From Stipa capillata (taxonomy: Eukaryota; Streptophyta; Magnoliopsida; Poales; Poaceae): DNA of 64,000 nucleotides. The translations under genes and the position numbers were made by a program. Positions 1 to 10,968 of this stretch are shown here, one piece after another. Numbering within the stretch: the first letter of the stretch is position 1; the number at the start of each line of letters is the position of its first letter. The notes under the pieces were generated by a model, which ran no database searches, had not been told where the DNA came from, and saw nothing but the letters and a program-made list of their open reading frames with translations. The stretch spans positions 62,001 through 126,000 of the forward strand of contig JAGXJF010002465.1 of NCBI GenBank assembly GCA_019208055.1, written 5' to 3'.

Positions 1-1136
1 TCAGTCGGCGTTGATGCTCAATTAATGGCTTGGGGCCTTCCTCCATATGCATGCGGTGCATGCATAGTGAGGGGTAGATTCCTTTGAGGCCATCCATTGT
101 GTAGCCGAAAGCAGGACGATGTGCACAGAGCATCTCCAATAATTTTTTCTTCTCCTTCCCTAAAATATTAGCACTAATAATATCGGGATATTTTCTGATT
201 GATCTAAAAATGCATACCTTTGATTTTTGAGTAAAGGTTTCAATTCGGGTTTCAGCAATTCCTTGGTTCCTTGTGGTTTTGTAGACTCATAAGAATCTCT
301 AAGTCCTTGCTTTTCTTCTTCAGTTTCATCTAACATTTTCTCATAGAAGATTTTTCTTCATCCTCTTCTAATTCTTTGTCGCTTAGTAGACTTCTTTCTA
401 AACCATCATTAGGTGTAGCCAACTGAATGGGTAGCTAGAGGGCATAGTATTCTTGAGGATCTCTGCAATAAAGGTTACTGACGAATTTTGAAAAATAAAA
501 TTTCAGCTTGTCTATTCTATTCTAAGAGTTATACTCTCATTTTTGCGGTCAATCTATGCACTTGTAAATTTTCAAGAAGAGTCTATCAAAAATAATTGGA
601 CTAAAAGAATCTTTAGGCATATCCATAACAAGGTAAATTGGGTAAATAAACCCTCCAACCAAGACTTGAATATCATAAAGAATACCATCCGGTGTTTTGT
701 AAGTCCTGTCAGCAAGTATGATAAGCATATTAGTTGTTCTTAGACACCAAATCTTTTACAATATTGATTTTAGTTTCATTGTCCCCTCCATAGTCTTTGG
801 TTTCTTGATTCTTTTACTATATTTTTCCCTTCTAACTGGTATTGCACTACTCGAAGTGGGAATGATATGGGAGGTATAGAGGTACTTTCCTCCTTTTCCT
901 TCAACAACTTGTTAGAGCAAGTAATAGAAGATATTTCAATTTGTGGTTCCTTCATAGGCTCTTTGTAAACCTCTCGGTTTTCCTTGTACTTCCAATACTC
1001 TAAAAAATATTTTACAATCCTAACAATAATATCAGGATCAATATAGAAATTCTTACTAAGTTCCTCAATTTTCTCGGACTTGGCAAAAGACTTGACACAT
1101 TTAAATTCAAGTGGCGTTCCTCCTTCTCACCCGTGT
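1..1136 (-). pseudogene. Gypsy element M: protease-to-RT part of pol (decayed)
   Basis: Read on the minus strand, bases 120 to 1 encode the start of a Ty3/gypsy reverse transcriptase, with GYTMDGLKGI followed by HRMHMEEGPKPLIEHQRRL. That signature is typical of grass gypsy RTs just before the first RT block. Upstream in the same direction, about 600-705, lies an aspartic-protease-like stretch (TPDGILYDIQVLVGGFIYP, then VMDMPKDSF). The frame is broken by stops and shifts. The 5' end of this reading is cut at 1136 by element P (TSD CTAGC). The matching gag lies beyond P at 15,111-15,760, in the same orientation and in the right order. The RT core would lie to the left of the window. Confidence 0.8.
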
Positions 1137-1398
1137 CTAGCTGATGAGGACATCCCTAACATAGATACAATCATATCTCCACCATTACAGGGTCCAGTGA
1201 CACGAGCTCGAGCACACCAACTTAATTTTCTATATTACTTAGGAACGTGAGCTCAAGTGAGGAGAAGGATGGTAGCACTACAAGGCACAAGAAGGGAGAC
1301 GCTAAGTCGCTGACAAATTATTTCAAGACTTTGATGCCACCATGATGGAGTATGAAGACTTGGATGAAATATACAAGCTTCACTACCTCAGTATGGGT

Positions 1399-1592
1399 CT
1401 CTACTGACGGGCGAAAAAGACCCTCTACTGACGGGCCTCGGGCCCGTCAATCCGGGTCTGTCAGTGGAGGGGTGTCCTCCACTGACGGGCCAGTGCCCGT
1501 CAGCAACCTTAGTCACCACTAACGGGCTGGCCCAAGGGCCCGTCAGCAGAGGCTTGTTCACCACTGACGGGCTTTTTTAGAGGCCCGTCAGT
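1399..1592. repeat. Left subterminal repeats, ACTGACGGGC type
   Basis: About eight to ten copies of (C)ACTGACGGGC and its complement GCCCGTCAG(T) lie in under 200 bp, in alternating orientation. In CACTA elements such motifs bind the TNPA-type accessory protein. The repeats are separated by GC-rich spacers. Confidence 0.85.
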
Positions 1593-3744
1593 AGTAGATT
1601 TTCAGAGATTAAAAAAATAAAATTCAGAAAACAATACATTATCACACATTTACAGGCAGCCCAATACACAGTTCATATCAACTCAGTTCATATCAGTATA
1701 TTATCACACATTTACATGCAGCCCAATACACATTTATGGAAGGAACTGTCCATATACTTAGTTAAAAATAATAACTACTGTTCCATACCACAGTACCGTA
1801 TCCCTAATTTACCAATTAACCACAACAGCTGAGCCCACAAATCATACTTCACTCCCAGTCCACGTTTTCATTCATCATATACCCATTCTCCTTCAACCCA
1901 TGGTATACAGTAGTTGCTGTGATCAGTTGAGCTCCTGTTTGTTAAGATGATTTTACAGTAGTTGCTGTATCAGAACTTGTGACACTGTTTATCAGTTTCT
2001 ATAAAACGAAACTGCAATTGAGGAACTCCTACATTCGGAAAACAAAAAGTAGTTGCTGTAAAGGTCTAGAATAGAAGATTATGAAAAAGTTATACTACAC
2101 AAATAACATTGTCAACAATGCACTGAACCTTAGCCTGCCACTTCCAGATACTCACTCGGAGCAACTCAATAACTAGAGAAAAATGATTGTGGTTGTTGAT
2201 CTTTTTTATTCGTACACAGATATCACAAGACCGACCAAAACTAGGAACACATACAGAATTACAAAAGATGCAACAATGGCATATTATCTCGCTGCAGTAT
2301 AAGTAAAATATTGAACTGCATAAGCAAAATACAGAAGTTAGCCTACATAAAAAAAATCTAAACAGGATAAAACTTTTGGTCACCACCCAATAAGTTTCAT
2401 TAAGGAAAACGATACTACAAATGTACTATACCTTGAACTATAGTACTGCCTCACTGAAAGCACAAGATTGAACATAGCAGCTTCCCCAACCAAGACGTAT
2501 ATGACCACAAATCGGATGTACCATCTAATTCATTGATGTAAATTCTTGTCTCCAGTAAAATCATTATAAGCATACAGCACCACGCTGCAGTCTCGATGAC
2601 CAATGAAGTAAACTGTAGATAGGCAGAACTTCAGGTGACTGAAAAGGTTAAAGTGGACAAGTATTTGCTCAAAGTAAAGGTTTGAAAGCAGAGCACAGCA
2701 CCACTGGCAAACTGGCGTCACAATTTAACTCTAGGTTATATAGTCCATCAGTTTTTTCTCTATATATTGCAGGTGCCATACAACTAAACCCCATATCAAT
2801 TTGCATCGAGGAAAATAGAATCATATTCCCAGTCACTTGTGAGATGCATAACAAACACAGTCACTTGTGAGATGCATAACAAACACGATATTTTCACACT
2901 GCAGCAAGTACGGAGTAAGTATCTCATCAACTTGAGTCACTCCCCAGTGCTGAAAATACCGAATCTATTCAAAACTCATTATAGGCTATCGTTTTTTTTG
3001 TTTCTTAAGAATGATGTATATGCTGTTTTTGGATACATGTTGCAATATGCAAACCAGCCTGATCACAAATACATAACACTTGAACTGGCAGCACTAGATG
3101 AGGAGAGAAATTGATCACCACCTGTATTGGTCAAATAAAATCGTTTTAATCTGCTTATAGCCCTAGACATGGTTCCAGTTGCAGAATCAACACCTAGTCA
3201 CTGAATCCCTAATGACAAGGTACTAATCATTTAAGCAACTTAATCAAATGCAGTATGCATTCTGAGCTATCCTCATAGAGTGGAGAATCACCATGGAACT
3301 TTATCTAACAAGTCTTATCCTTGTGCACTAGAGATTACAACCAAATTTTATCAAACAGAACCGCACATGTATCTGTGCAGAACCACTAATTGAGCAAGAC
3401 AACTTCCCCCTGCCCGGCACAAATGCAAATACGTAATCATTTAACTGGACCTGATAATAGCATGGCAAATCACAGTAAACATGGGCAATCAGGCATGAGG
3501 CATTCCATTACTAGTACTGAGTACAGCAATTTCAAAGCAGAACAGTAGATAGCTTCAGTATTTCTATTTTTTTTCAGTATTTCTCGGCAGAATAACCTCA
3601 ACAACCACATATCACTGCGGCTGTGTGTGTGAATCACAGATAACATGGACAATCAGTCATTCCATTAGTAGTACTGAAATTTCAAAGCATAACCCCAGAA
3701 CAACCCCTAACAACTACATATCACGAGCGCGTGCAGAGAGAGAC
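1593..3744. other. Transposon interior without recognisable gene
   Basis: AT-rich sequence with no coding frame I can support. Near 3465-3725 a segment of roughly 130 bp is present twice: 'caatcagNcat...cattccatta.tagtactga...atttcaaagc' followed by 'caacNacatatcac'. This is a local tandem duplication. Another small duplication (CACTTGTGAGATGCATAAC) occurs at 2834 and 2863. The small open frames here look random. Confidence 0.5.
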
Positions 3745-3777
<33 letters not shown>

Positions 3778-3778
3778 G
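3745..3778. repeat. (GT)n(GA)n microsatellite
   Basis: A short (TG)n run is followed by about 11 GA units. On the minus strand it becomes a (CT)n tract in what would be the intron that follows the second captured dynamin exon. Confidence 0.9.
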
Positions 3779-3782
3779 CTCA

Positions 3783-4085
3783 CAGAAATCAGTGAAGCGG
3801 CGATTGGGCATATGCATGAACTTGGCGTAGTCCTGCGCCCTGTCCTCCGACTTGTGAAGCTGCAGAACCAGCGGCCTCCTCGTCACGATCCCTTCGAACC
3901 AAAGCACACAACCCAAAATTAACCAAACTCACAGCACAAAACCTCAAAAATTCGAAGCCAGGAGCAAAATTCACGACCATACCCGAGCCACGAGGCAGGA
4001 AATCGCGCCCCACGATGCTCTCTAGCACCAACGACTTCCCCCAACTCTGTTGCACGCAACCGCACGCAGAACTTCAGGTGATCCC
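3783..4085 (-). pseudogene. Captured dynamin-related GTPase fragment (two exons and an intron)
   Basis: On the minus strand, about 4070-3981 encodes SLVLESIVGRDFLPRGSG, and 3893-3785 encodes IVTRRPLVLQLHK followed by KFMHMPNRRFTDF. These correspond to the N-terminal GTPase domain of plant dynamin-related proteins (DRP1-like: P-loop, then the IVTRRPLVLQL strand). Between them is an 88-bp intron with a G|GTATGG donor and a GAAG acceptor in phase 1, exactly between RGSG and IVTRR. After RRFTDF a GTGAGC donor follows. The P-loop (normally GGQSSGKSS) is degraded, leaving W-GKS, with a small deletion before it. GTPase function would be lost. The retained intron means the fragment was copied from genomic DNA, not from mRNA. 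The exact DRP class is uncertain. Confidence 0.85.
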
Positions 4086-4604
4086 GTCGGCCACCGTCTC
4101 CGGCTTGGCGACGAAACCCTGCAAAAACCAAAACGAAGCAGATCAGGAACTCGAACCGGTGGCAATGACAAGACACCCAGCGCCTAGATCTGACCCGGGC
4201 AGCAAAGACAAATCAGCAACTATTAGATCTGACCCAGGAAGAGAGGGGAGCACCGTCGCTGCTGCTCCTAGGTCGGCACGGCGAGGGGAGGCGGCAGAAC
4301 TGCTCACAGCCGGCACGGGGGGCGGGATGGACTTCTCCGAGCGAGCGGCGCATCTTCTCGGCAGCTCCTCGTACATGGCCTCAGCCGCGGCGCCACCGAC
4401 GTTGGTAGGTGAGAGAGAGGGGGCGGCGCTAGGGGGAAAGGAGGGATCGGGACAAGAGGGGGGCGGCGCTAGGGGGACAAGAGGGTAGCCGCTAGGGTTC
4501 GGGAGAGATGAGGAGTGTGGGTAGGGCTCGGGAGAAAGGATGAGAAGACTGCGGTGTTCGGGAGAAATGAGGACTGCGGATAGATATGAAGGGCCCAAAC
4601 GTCA
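4086..4604 (-). other. GC-rich transposon interior, possible upstream part of captured gene
   Basis: A GC-rich segment with long open frames on both strands. It could be the promoter and first exon of the captured dynamin gene or ordinary transposon sequence. On the minus strand one frame reads MYEELPRRCAARSEKS, which I do not recognise. Short GGGGCGGCGCTAGGGGG-type direct repeats occur at 4421-4475. Confidence 0.35.
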
Positions 4605-4855
4605 CTGACGGGCCTAAATTTGGGCCCGTCAGTGGTATATCACACTCTAATGACGGGTGGAAATTTGGGCCCGTCAGTGATACCTTCCGTCATTAAAAAT
4701 ATAGAATTATTGACGGGCGGTATTTTTGACCCATCAATGATTCTTTTTTCTTCTGAATTTAGACCGTCTACTGGAATAAACACTGACGGTTACCTGTGTG
4801 CCCGTCAGTGGTGAGCAATAGCACTGACGGCTATTTTCTGCCCGTCAGTGGAGAC
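4603..4855. repeat. Right subterminal repeats, ACTGACGGGC type
   Basis: Alternating CACTGACGGGC and GCCCGTCAGTGG motifs occur at a spacing of roughly 25-40 bp and mirror the left block. Several copies are decayed (for example TTGACGGGCGG and ACCCATCAATGA). Confidence 0.85.
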
Positions 4856-5238
4856 TGTGTAGGAGAAGTGTTTTCTGAGGTAACTTTGTATTTTCGCCCA
4901 TAATTAGCACTGGTGCTCTGCCACCTCAAATTTGGGCTAGGCCGTGTAATTTCGGATCTAGGTAAGATAGACAAGTTTTAGAGTCCGTACTAAAGGGGAA
5001 TTAGGTTTTAGAGGCTGTTTTGGATCCTTGCCTTAGGGAGCACAAAAATCCATTAAAACTTTCCTTAAATACACTAGGACTCGGGTTTCATGGATTTGTT
5101 TAGCTACTGCTACAATTTCGCATCTACAAGTTATGTAGGACTACATCCTTGTTCAGATCGCTAGTAAAATCCCAAATTCGTTCTTTTAGCTCTTGTGCCA
5201 ATTTATTACTCGTAATTTCATATTGCAATTTATCACAG

Positions 5239-7446
5239 TTGATCGGTGAGAATTTATTGTTTTAGTTTCCATATATTAGATATGTTCGTCCTATTGTCCA
5301 GAAAAAGCCAAAAAAATATATATATAGTAGATTAGGTTCATTTCCTCCCTATCCAGCCAATATGTGCCTTTGCATCTTACTTTCATTAATTTTGCATCAT
5401 TGAATTTGTGTTGCATTGTCGTGTCATGTTGTTGGTCATAGTTTAGAGTCGGTGTCTAGTTAATCATGTCTTGCATCTTGTTGCCATTTTCTACTATTAG
5501 ATTTGTTTTGGAAGAAGTAGAGATCATATCTTTTATGGAAAGAGTCCAGGGCAAATACAACTCCTACTAGTTTCGGACTCCAAAATTCAAAGTGATCGGA
5601 TTGGGCTCAAGCTCTACAATTTGGGAGATATATATGTGCTGATCCTGCCCCAAAATTTTTAGCTTGATCCATGAATCCAAGCTTCGTGCAAAAGTCACCA
5701 ACGTCCTGCCACGGCAAGAAAAACAACAGATTTGCTACCGCAGCAAGAGAGACAGCTGAATTCGGGCTCCAACACTTCTGGAAGTTCCGACACTCCCGGA
5801 GGCTCAACACTCCTGGAGGCTCTGACGTTCCCTCCAACTTCAATCCTATGTGGGACAAGAAATTGATCTCGGCCCCCTTCGAGTTCTATCCCTTAGGTTC
5901 CGAGGGCGTTTGCATTTTCCAAAAGCTGATCTCGGCCCCTTCGAGTTCAATCCTGGAGGCTCTAAGGACATTTGTGCTTTCCAGAAGTTGATCTTGGCCC
6001 CTCCTTCCGACAATCCTGGAGGCTCTAGAAACATTTGCGCTTTCCAGAGGCTGAACTTGGTCCCTTCGACTTCAATCTCAGAGGCTCTCAAGATGTCAGC
6101 GCATTCCCAGAAGCTGAACTTGGTCCTTCCGATTTCAATCTCGGAAGCTCCAAGGACGTCTACGTGACACCATAAGTTAATGTTGGTATCTTCGCCTTCA
6201 GTCCTGAAGGCTCCGAGGATATCTACGTGATTCTAGAAGTTAATCTCGGTAAATCTGATTTCAATCCCAGAGGCTCCGACTTCAGTACCGAGTGCAAGTG
6301 AGTCCAGATCAAACCCTAGATTGAGCAGTTTTAGTAAAACAGCCATAACATTCGCATACGAAGTCCGTTTTGGGTCCATGACCACTCAATTAAAGCTAAC
6401 AGTGAGGCACATCTGAAAGAAAATACACATGTTTACAGTGGCACTCGTATGGACCCTCAAATTTGGCTTCTAAGTTGGACCTTTTGGTTCTGGAAGTTTT
6501 TCGGCAGGTTTTTTTTGATTTTGCAGAGGGCATATCTCCTTTGCTCGGACCTCGATTTGGGTGATTATTGTTTCTCTAGATAGCTTGAGCTAAGAATTTG
6601 CTTTCCACCTTGATTCTGTTTCGATTTGAGCATTTTTGTCGAGGTGACCTTCTCAGAATCTTCGTTTTTGGGCTAGGATTTCCACTAGTCATTTCGTCAA
6701 CCTTCTCGAAATTGGCTCAAATTTTATAGAAACATAGATTCTAATCTGCTGCTCACAGCCATGAAAACCGTTCATCAATCGGAATTGCCAAACTCCCTCT
6801 GTGCCACTGCCACTTTCCTGCTGCTGCAAGCAGACCAAGCACTTTTGGCTCCGCGACAGTAGTGCATCAACCTTGTTTTGCTTCTCCTCTGTCGTTGCAA
6901 GCTTTCTACTGATTTTTCTGCCACTTCTGCAATTGGTGTTCTGATTGGTTCTGATTGAGTGAGTTTTTGAGCAAAAACAAAAAAAAAGAAAAAAGAAAAA
7001 AATCTCAGAGATCTTTTGCCACTCATCTCTTTTGTAGCTTGTCAGTACCTTTTTTTGGCGCTGCCACTACTGCCTTTGAGCTTCGCGTATATTATTTGCA
7101 TGGCATTGCTTAGCTTTTCATTAGTCTAGGTTAGGATTCAGTAACAGTGACTAGTACTTTGAACATTTATTCAACTTGCATTTGCTGCATTGATTATTGC
7201 TACTTCTTGCTACCATACTGAAGCCAACCAAGCACCACCTTCTTATATTGTACTTTGTTCGGTCACTTGGTAATCTCTATAACAATCTATTGATGATCTT
7301 TGACACCACCAAAGGCCGACAACCACTGCAGCACGGTAAGAGCTTGTTATTTGCTACAAAATTGCTAAGATCCTTACCACTTTACCACACCCATATTCCA
7401 GTAGTGGTAGGAATATAAATCTATGATTTGTTTCCATTTGCTAACC
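5239..7446 (+). other. Untranslated leader of P
   Basis: This stretch lies between the truncated 5' LTR and the gag start of P. It contains a 63-bp tandem array (listed separately) and otherwise AT-rich sequence without a supported gene. About 65 bp at 6330-6395 (around TCCGTTTTGGGTCCA) resembles 45,325-45,385 inside the CACTA element S. The usual PBS is not visible, consistent with a deletion across the LTR/leader junction. Confidence 0.6.
5861..6285 (+). repeat. 63-bp tandem array, about seven units
   Basis: Unit starts fall near 5861, 5925, 5987, 6050, 6113, 6176 and 6239. Each has the form 'gttgatctcggcccct...' followed by 'tcaatcctggaggctc' and 'ttccagaa'. The period is 62-64 bp, a multiple of three in most units, so open reading frames run through it on both strands by chance. 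Units differ by about 15-30%. The array lies in the untranslated leader of P. Confidence 0.9.
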
Positions 7447-8536
7447 ATGGTAATTGCTGATGATGCCTTGAAGGGCCTCACGAAGGATCTCCATAGGACC
7501 AATGAACAAATGCAAAGGCACGAGAACCGCCTCAAAGCTATTGAGGATGGATAGGCGACCGCTAACACTAACATTGCTGCTATATTCGCTCGCCTTGATA
7601 ATCTTGCAGGTTCTTCGATACATGCACCTCGTCTTCCAAACAATAATGGAGTACCACATGCATGACGGGTTCCTTTAGCTGTAACCAAAAATGTCGATGC
7701 TTCCGTTCTGCGACCAGTGGCATCCATGGGATTGGGAGCCGACGCATGCCATGGGCAAGAGGAGGGAGACGAGGACGACTACAGTGCTAATTCTGAGGAT
7801 GAGGATGACGTCAACCACAACAATGACCGTGATCACCATCAACTACACTACAATATGCAAGATATGCAACTGATCCACCATGGCCACGGCGAGACTGTGA
7901 TAGAGATGACGCATTCTCTAAGGTAAAATTCACTATGCCTCCTTATGAGGGTAAATATGATCCAGATGCATACCTTACATCGGAATTACTAGTTGATTTA
8001 AAATTTGCATGCCATGATTTCTGGAGGATAAATGTGTTAGGGCTACTACTAGTGAATTTTTTGATTTTACTTCTATTTGGTGGAAAGAACACTGTAGAAT
8101 ACATCCACATAATATTCCAACCACTTGGGAAGCATTAAAACAATTGATGAGACATAGATTCGTTCCCTCGTACTATGCGAGAGATTTATTGAATACATTG
8201 CAACGCTTAAATCATGGAAATAGATCTGTATAGACTATTATCAAGAATTGCAAATTGGAATGCTACATTGTGGTTTAGTTGAGAATGAGGAAGCTTCTAT
8301 GGCTAGGTTTATGGGTGGATTGAATAGAGAGATTGCTGATATTCTTGCTTATAAAGACTATAACTCTATGACTCGTTTATTCCAACTTGTTATACATGTT
8401 GAACGTGAAGTGTAGGGACGCTCGAGACCGTGTAATAACTTTTTTGTAGGTCGTGGTTCCACATGGGCACCGCACACACCCGCTGCCGTGCCCACTCGTA
8501 CCACTACAGCGACACCTTCGACTGTCAGATCTGCTC
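7447..8536 (+). pseudogene. P gag, left copy (broken)
   Basis: The gag starts at ATG 7447 (MVIADDALKGLTKDLHRTN) and meets an in-frame TAG after about 34 codons. The retrotransposon gag domain follows in pieces: KFTMPPYEGKYDPDAYLT at about 7927, WKEHCRIHPHNIPTTWEALK at about 8085 and ARFMGGLNREIADI at about 8300. It ends abruptly at 8536, where the sequence jumps into a copia RT. Bases 7737-8536 are repeated at 11,703-12,503. The zinc knuckle is not in this copy. It is a Ty3/gypsy structural protein remnant with stops and frameshifts. Confidence 0.85.
7737..8536 (+). repeat. Direct repeat, left copy (800 bp of gag)
   Basis: It is nearly identical to 11,703-12,503. I see only a few differences, such as CACTGTAG versus CACCGTTAG and GACCGTG versus GACCGCG. 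The left copy starts at AGCCGACGC inside continuous gag. The right copy starts at the same AGCCGACGC directly after the copia LTR. Confidence 0.95.
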
Positions 8537-9884
8537 AAATTCAAGGAGTTGACTACGATGAGACCTTCTCACCGGTAGCGATGCTAAAGTCTGTTCGGAT
8601 TCTACTAGCAATTGCTGCATTTTTCGATTATGAAATTTGGCAGATGGATGTCAAAACTGCGTTCCTTAATGGTAACATTGAGGAAGAGTTGTACATGGTG
8701 CAACCCGAAGGTTTTGTCGATCCTAAGGATGCTGGTAAAGTATGCAAACTTCAGCGTTCCATCTATGGACTGAAGCAAGCATCCCGGAGTTGGAACCTTC
8801 GATTTGATGAGGTGATCAAAGGTTTGGATTTGTCCAAAATTACAAGGAGCCTTGTATTTACAAGAAAGTGAGTGGGAGCTCTGTAGCATTTCTGGTATTA
8901 TATGTGGATGACATATTATTGATTGGAAATGATATAGAACTTCTTGAAAGTGTAAAAGGTTATTTGAATAAGAATTTTTCAATGAAAGACCTTGGTGAAG
9001 CTGTTTACATATTAGGCATTAAGATCTATAGAGATAGGTCAAAACGCCTGATAGCACTTAATCAAAGCACATACCTTGACAAGGTTCTGAAGAAGTTCAG
9101 AATGGATGAGTCAAAGAAAGGGTTCTTGCCCATGTTGCAAGGTAAGATATTGAGCAAGGCTCAGTGTCCGGCTACGGCAGAAGATAGAGAAAAGATGAAT
9201 AATATCCCCTATGCCTCGGCCATAGGCTCTATCATGTATGCCATGCTGTGTACTAGACCGGATGTGTCCCATGCTCTTAGTTTGACGAGCAGATACCAGA
9301 GTGATCCAGGAGTGGAACACTGGACAGCAGTTAAGAATATCCTTAAGTACCTGAAGAGGACTAAGGACATGTTTCTAGTCTATGGTGGTGATGAAGAGCT
9401 TGTCGTAACGGGTTACGTCGATGCTAGCTTCAACACAGACATAGATGACTCTAAATCTCAATCAGGATATATATTCATTTTGAATGGTGCAGCAGTGAGC
9501 TGGAGAAGCTCGAAGCAGAGCGTCATCGCGGCATCTACAACTGAAGCGGAGTATGTGGCTGCTGCTGAAGCAGCACAGGAAGGTGTCTGGATGAGAGAGT
9601 TCATGATTGAACTTGGTGTGGTTCCTAGCGCGTTAGACCCTATGGCTATCTACTGTGACAATACTGGTGCCATAGCGAACGCCAAAGAGCCAAGGTCTCA
9701 CAAGAATTCCAAGCACATCAAGCGCCGCTTTCACACCATTCGTGAGTATGTCAAAGAAGGTGACATAAAGATTTGCAAAGTACATACGGATCTGAATGTG
9801 GCGGACCCGTTGACTAAACCTCTTCCACGAGCAAAACATGATCAGCACCAGGAGTCCATGGGTGTTAGACCTTTACCAATGTAA
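8537..9884 (+). pseudogene. Copia RT-RNase H (partial pol)
   Basis: The Ty1/copia RT begins at IQGVDYDETFSPVA, continues with WQMDVKTAFLNGNIEEELYM and YGLKQASRSW, and has the catalytic YVDD at 8901-8912. RNase H follows with GYVDASFNTD, STTEAEYVAA and YCDNTGAIANAKEP. The stop is TAA 9882-9884, close to the usual pol end. A single frameshift near 8822 (one T missing in a T run, GGTTTGG) separates the first ~95 residues from the rest, and otherwise the frame is open. The integrase and gag that should precede it are absent. In an intact element this enzyme would copy the RNA and remove the RNA strand in cytoplasmic particles. Confidence 0.9.
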
Positions 9885-9902
9885 ACTAGATTATTGACTC
9901 TA

Positions 9903-9917
9903 GTGCAAGTGGGAGAC
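9903..9917 (+). other. Copia polypurine tract
   Basis: GTGCAAGTGGGAGAC lies directly before the LTR start TGTTGG. It would prime plus-strand DNA synthesis. Confidence 0.85.
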
Positions 9918-10951
9918 TGTTGGAAATATGCCCTAGAGGCAATAAATAAAGTTGTTATTTGTCATATTTCAAGTTCATGATAAAGTTTATTCTCCATGCT
10001 ATAATTGTATTAATTGGAAACATTATTACTTGTGTGGTTATATAAACAACACCGTGTCCCTAGTGATCCTTTAACACTAGCTTGTTGATTAATTGATGGT
10101 TAAGGTTTCCTAACCATGAACATGAGTTGTTAATTAATAACAAGGTCATATCATTAGGAGAATGATGTGATGGATAGACCCAAGTTGAGCGTAGCAATTT
10201 GATCGTGTCACTAAGTTTTATTTGCTTCAGCTATCATATGTTAAATGTTCTAGTCCTTCGACCATGAGATAATGCCACTCCCTAGTACCGGAAGAATGCT
10301 TTGAGGGCATCAACCATCACGCCGTAACAGGGTGATCATAAAGGTGTCTTTCAGGTATCTCGGAAAGTACTTGTTGGGTTGCATGTATCAAGAGTGGGAT
10401 TTGTCCATCCACGTGACGGAGAGATATTCTCTGGGCCCACTCGGTAATGCACATTCGATATCGCTTGCAAGCAAGGGACTAAGGAGTTAGTCACAGAGGA
10501 TGTTGTATTACGGAACGAGTAAAGAGTACTTACCAGGAAACGAGATTGAACTAGGTATGGTGATACCGACGATCAAATCTCGGGCAAGTAAAATATCGTG
10601 AGACAAAGGAATGGAACATTCGACATCGCGGTTCAACCGATAAATGATATTCGTTGAATATGTGGGAATCAATATGGACATCCATGGTCCCGCTATTGAT
10701 TATTGATCGGAGAGGTGTCTCGATCATGTCCGCATATTCCCGAACCCGTAGGGTCACACACTTAAGGTTCGTTGATGCTAGGGTAGAGAATGAGATATTA
10801 ATATGGTGAGACCGAAATTTTGTTCGGAGTCTCGGATGGGATCCAGGACGTCACGAGGAGCTCCGGAATGGTCCGGAGATACAATTTCATATATGGGAAA
10901 GTATTTTTAGGGTTTCAGAAAGGTTCGGGATTTTTCCGGCAGAGTTCCGGA

Positions 10952-10968
10952 GAAGTTCTAGAAGGTTC
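10952..10968 (+). promoter_or_regulatory. Heat-shock-element-like site in copia LTR
   Basis: TTCTAGAAGGTTC (10,956-10,968) is a perfect three-unit nTTCnnGAAnnTTCn heat-shock-factor site, with a further GAA one base upstream. It lies about 230 bp before the TATA box, in U3. Heat-responsive function is inferred from the motif only. Confidence 0.55.

Larger units (their letters stand above)
1384..4882. mobile_element. Non-autonomous DNA transposon with captured dynamin fragment
   Basis: The 3.5-kb insert has perfect 8-bp terminal inverted repeats, TACCTCAG at 1384-1391 and CTGAGGTA at 4875-4882. Just inside each end are blocks of ACTGACGGGC/GCCCGTCAGT repeats. Subterminal arrays of this kind are characteristic of grass CACTA elements. 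The left end also reads CACTACCTCAG from 1381, so a CACTA element with a damaged right terminus is possible (TSD would be CTT). Taken at face value, comparison with the empty site in the 3' LTR of P gives only a 2-bp duplication (AC). No transposase is encoded. The interior holds a minus-strand dynamin-related gene fragment, so this is a Pack-type element. The superfamily is not settled. Confidence 0.75.
1142..5238 (+). repeat. 5' LTR of P, split by a DNA transposon
   Basis: Bases 1142-1383 and 4883-5238 together match the 3' LTR at 14,222-14,892. The first part still encodes the short pol tail GPVTRARAHQL near 1192-1225, as in Q, where the LTR overlaps the end of pol. Relative to the 3' LTR, this copy lacks about 77 bp after 'caacttaattttc'. 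It also lacks the last ~210 bp of the LTR and the primer-binding site, because the match stops at TTTATCACAGTT (about 5238). The insertion at 1384-4882 is absent from the 3' LTR, which gives an empty-site reference near 14,528. Confidence 0.75.

Noticed and set aside
1384..1391. Stowaway/mariner reading of the TACCTCAG ends (TA target duplication)
   Set aside because: The empty site in the P 3' LTR (about 14,528) has no TA there, so a TA TSD is not supported.
5671..6167. Overlapping open frames on both strands (over 100 codons)
   Set aside because: They are by-products of the 63-bp tandem array, whose period is a multiple of three; no protein family is recognisable.
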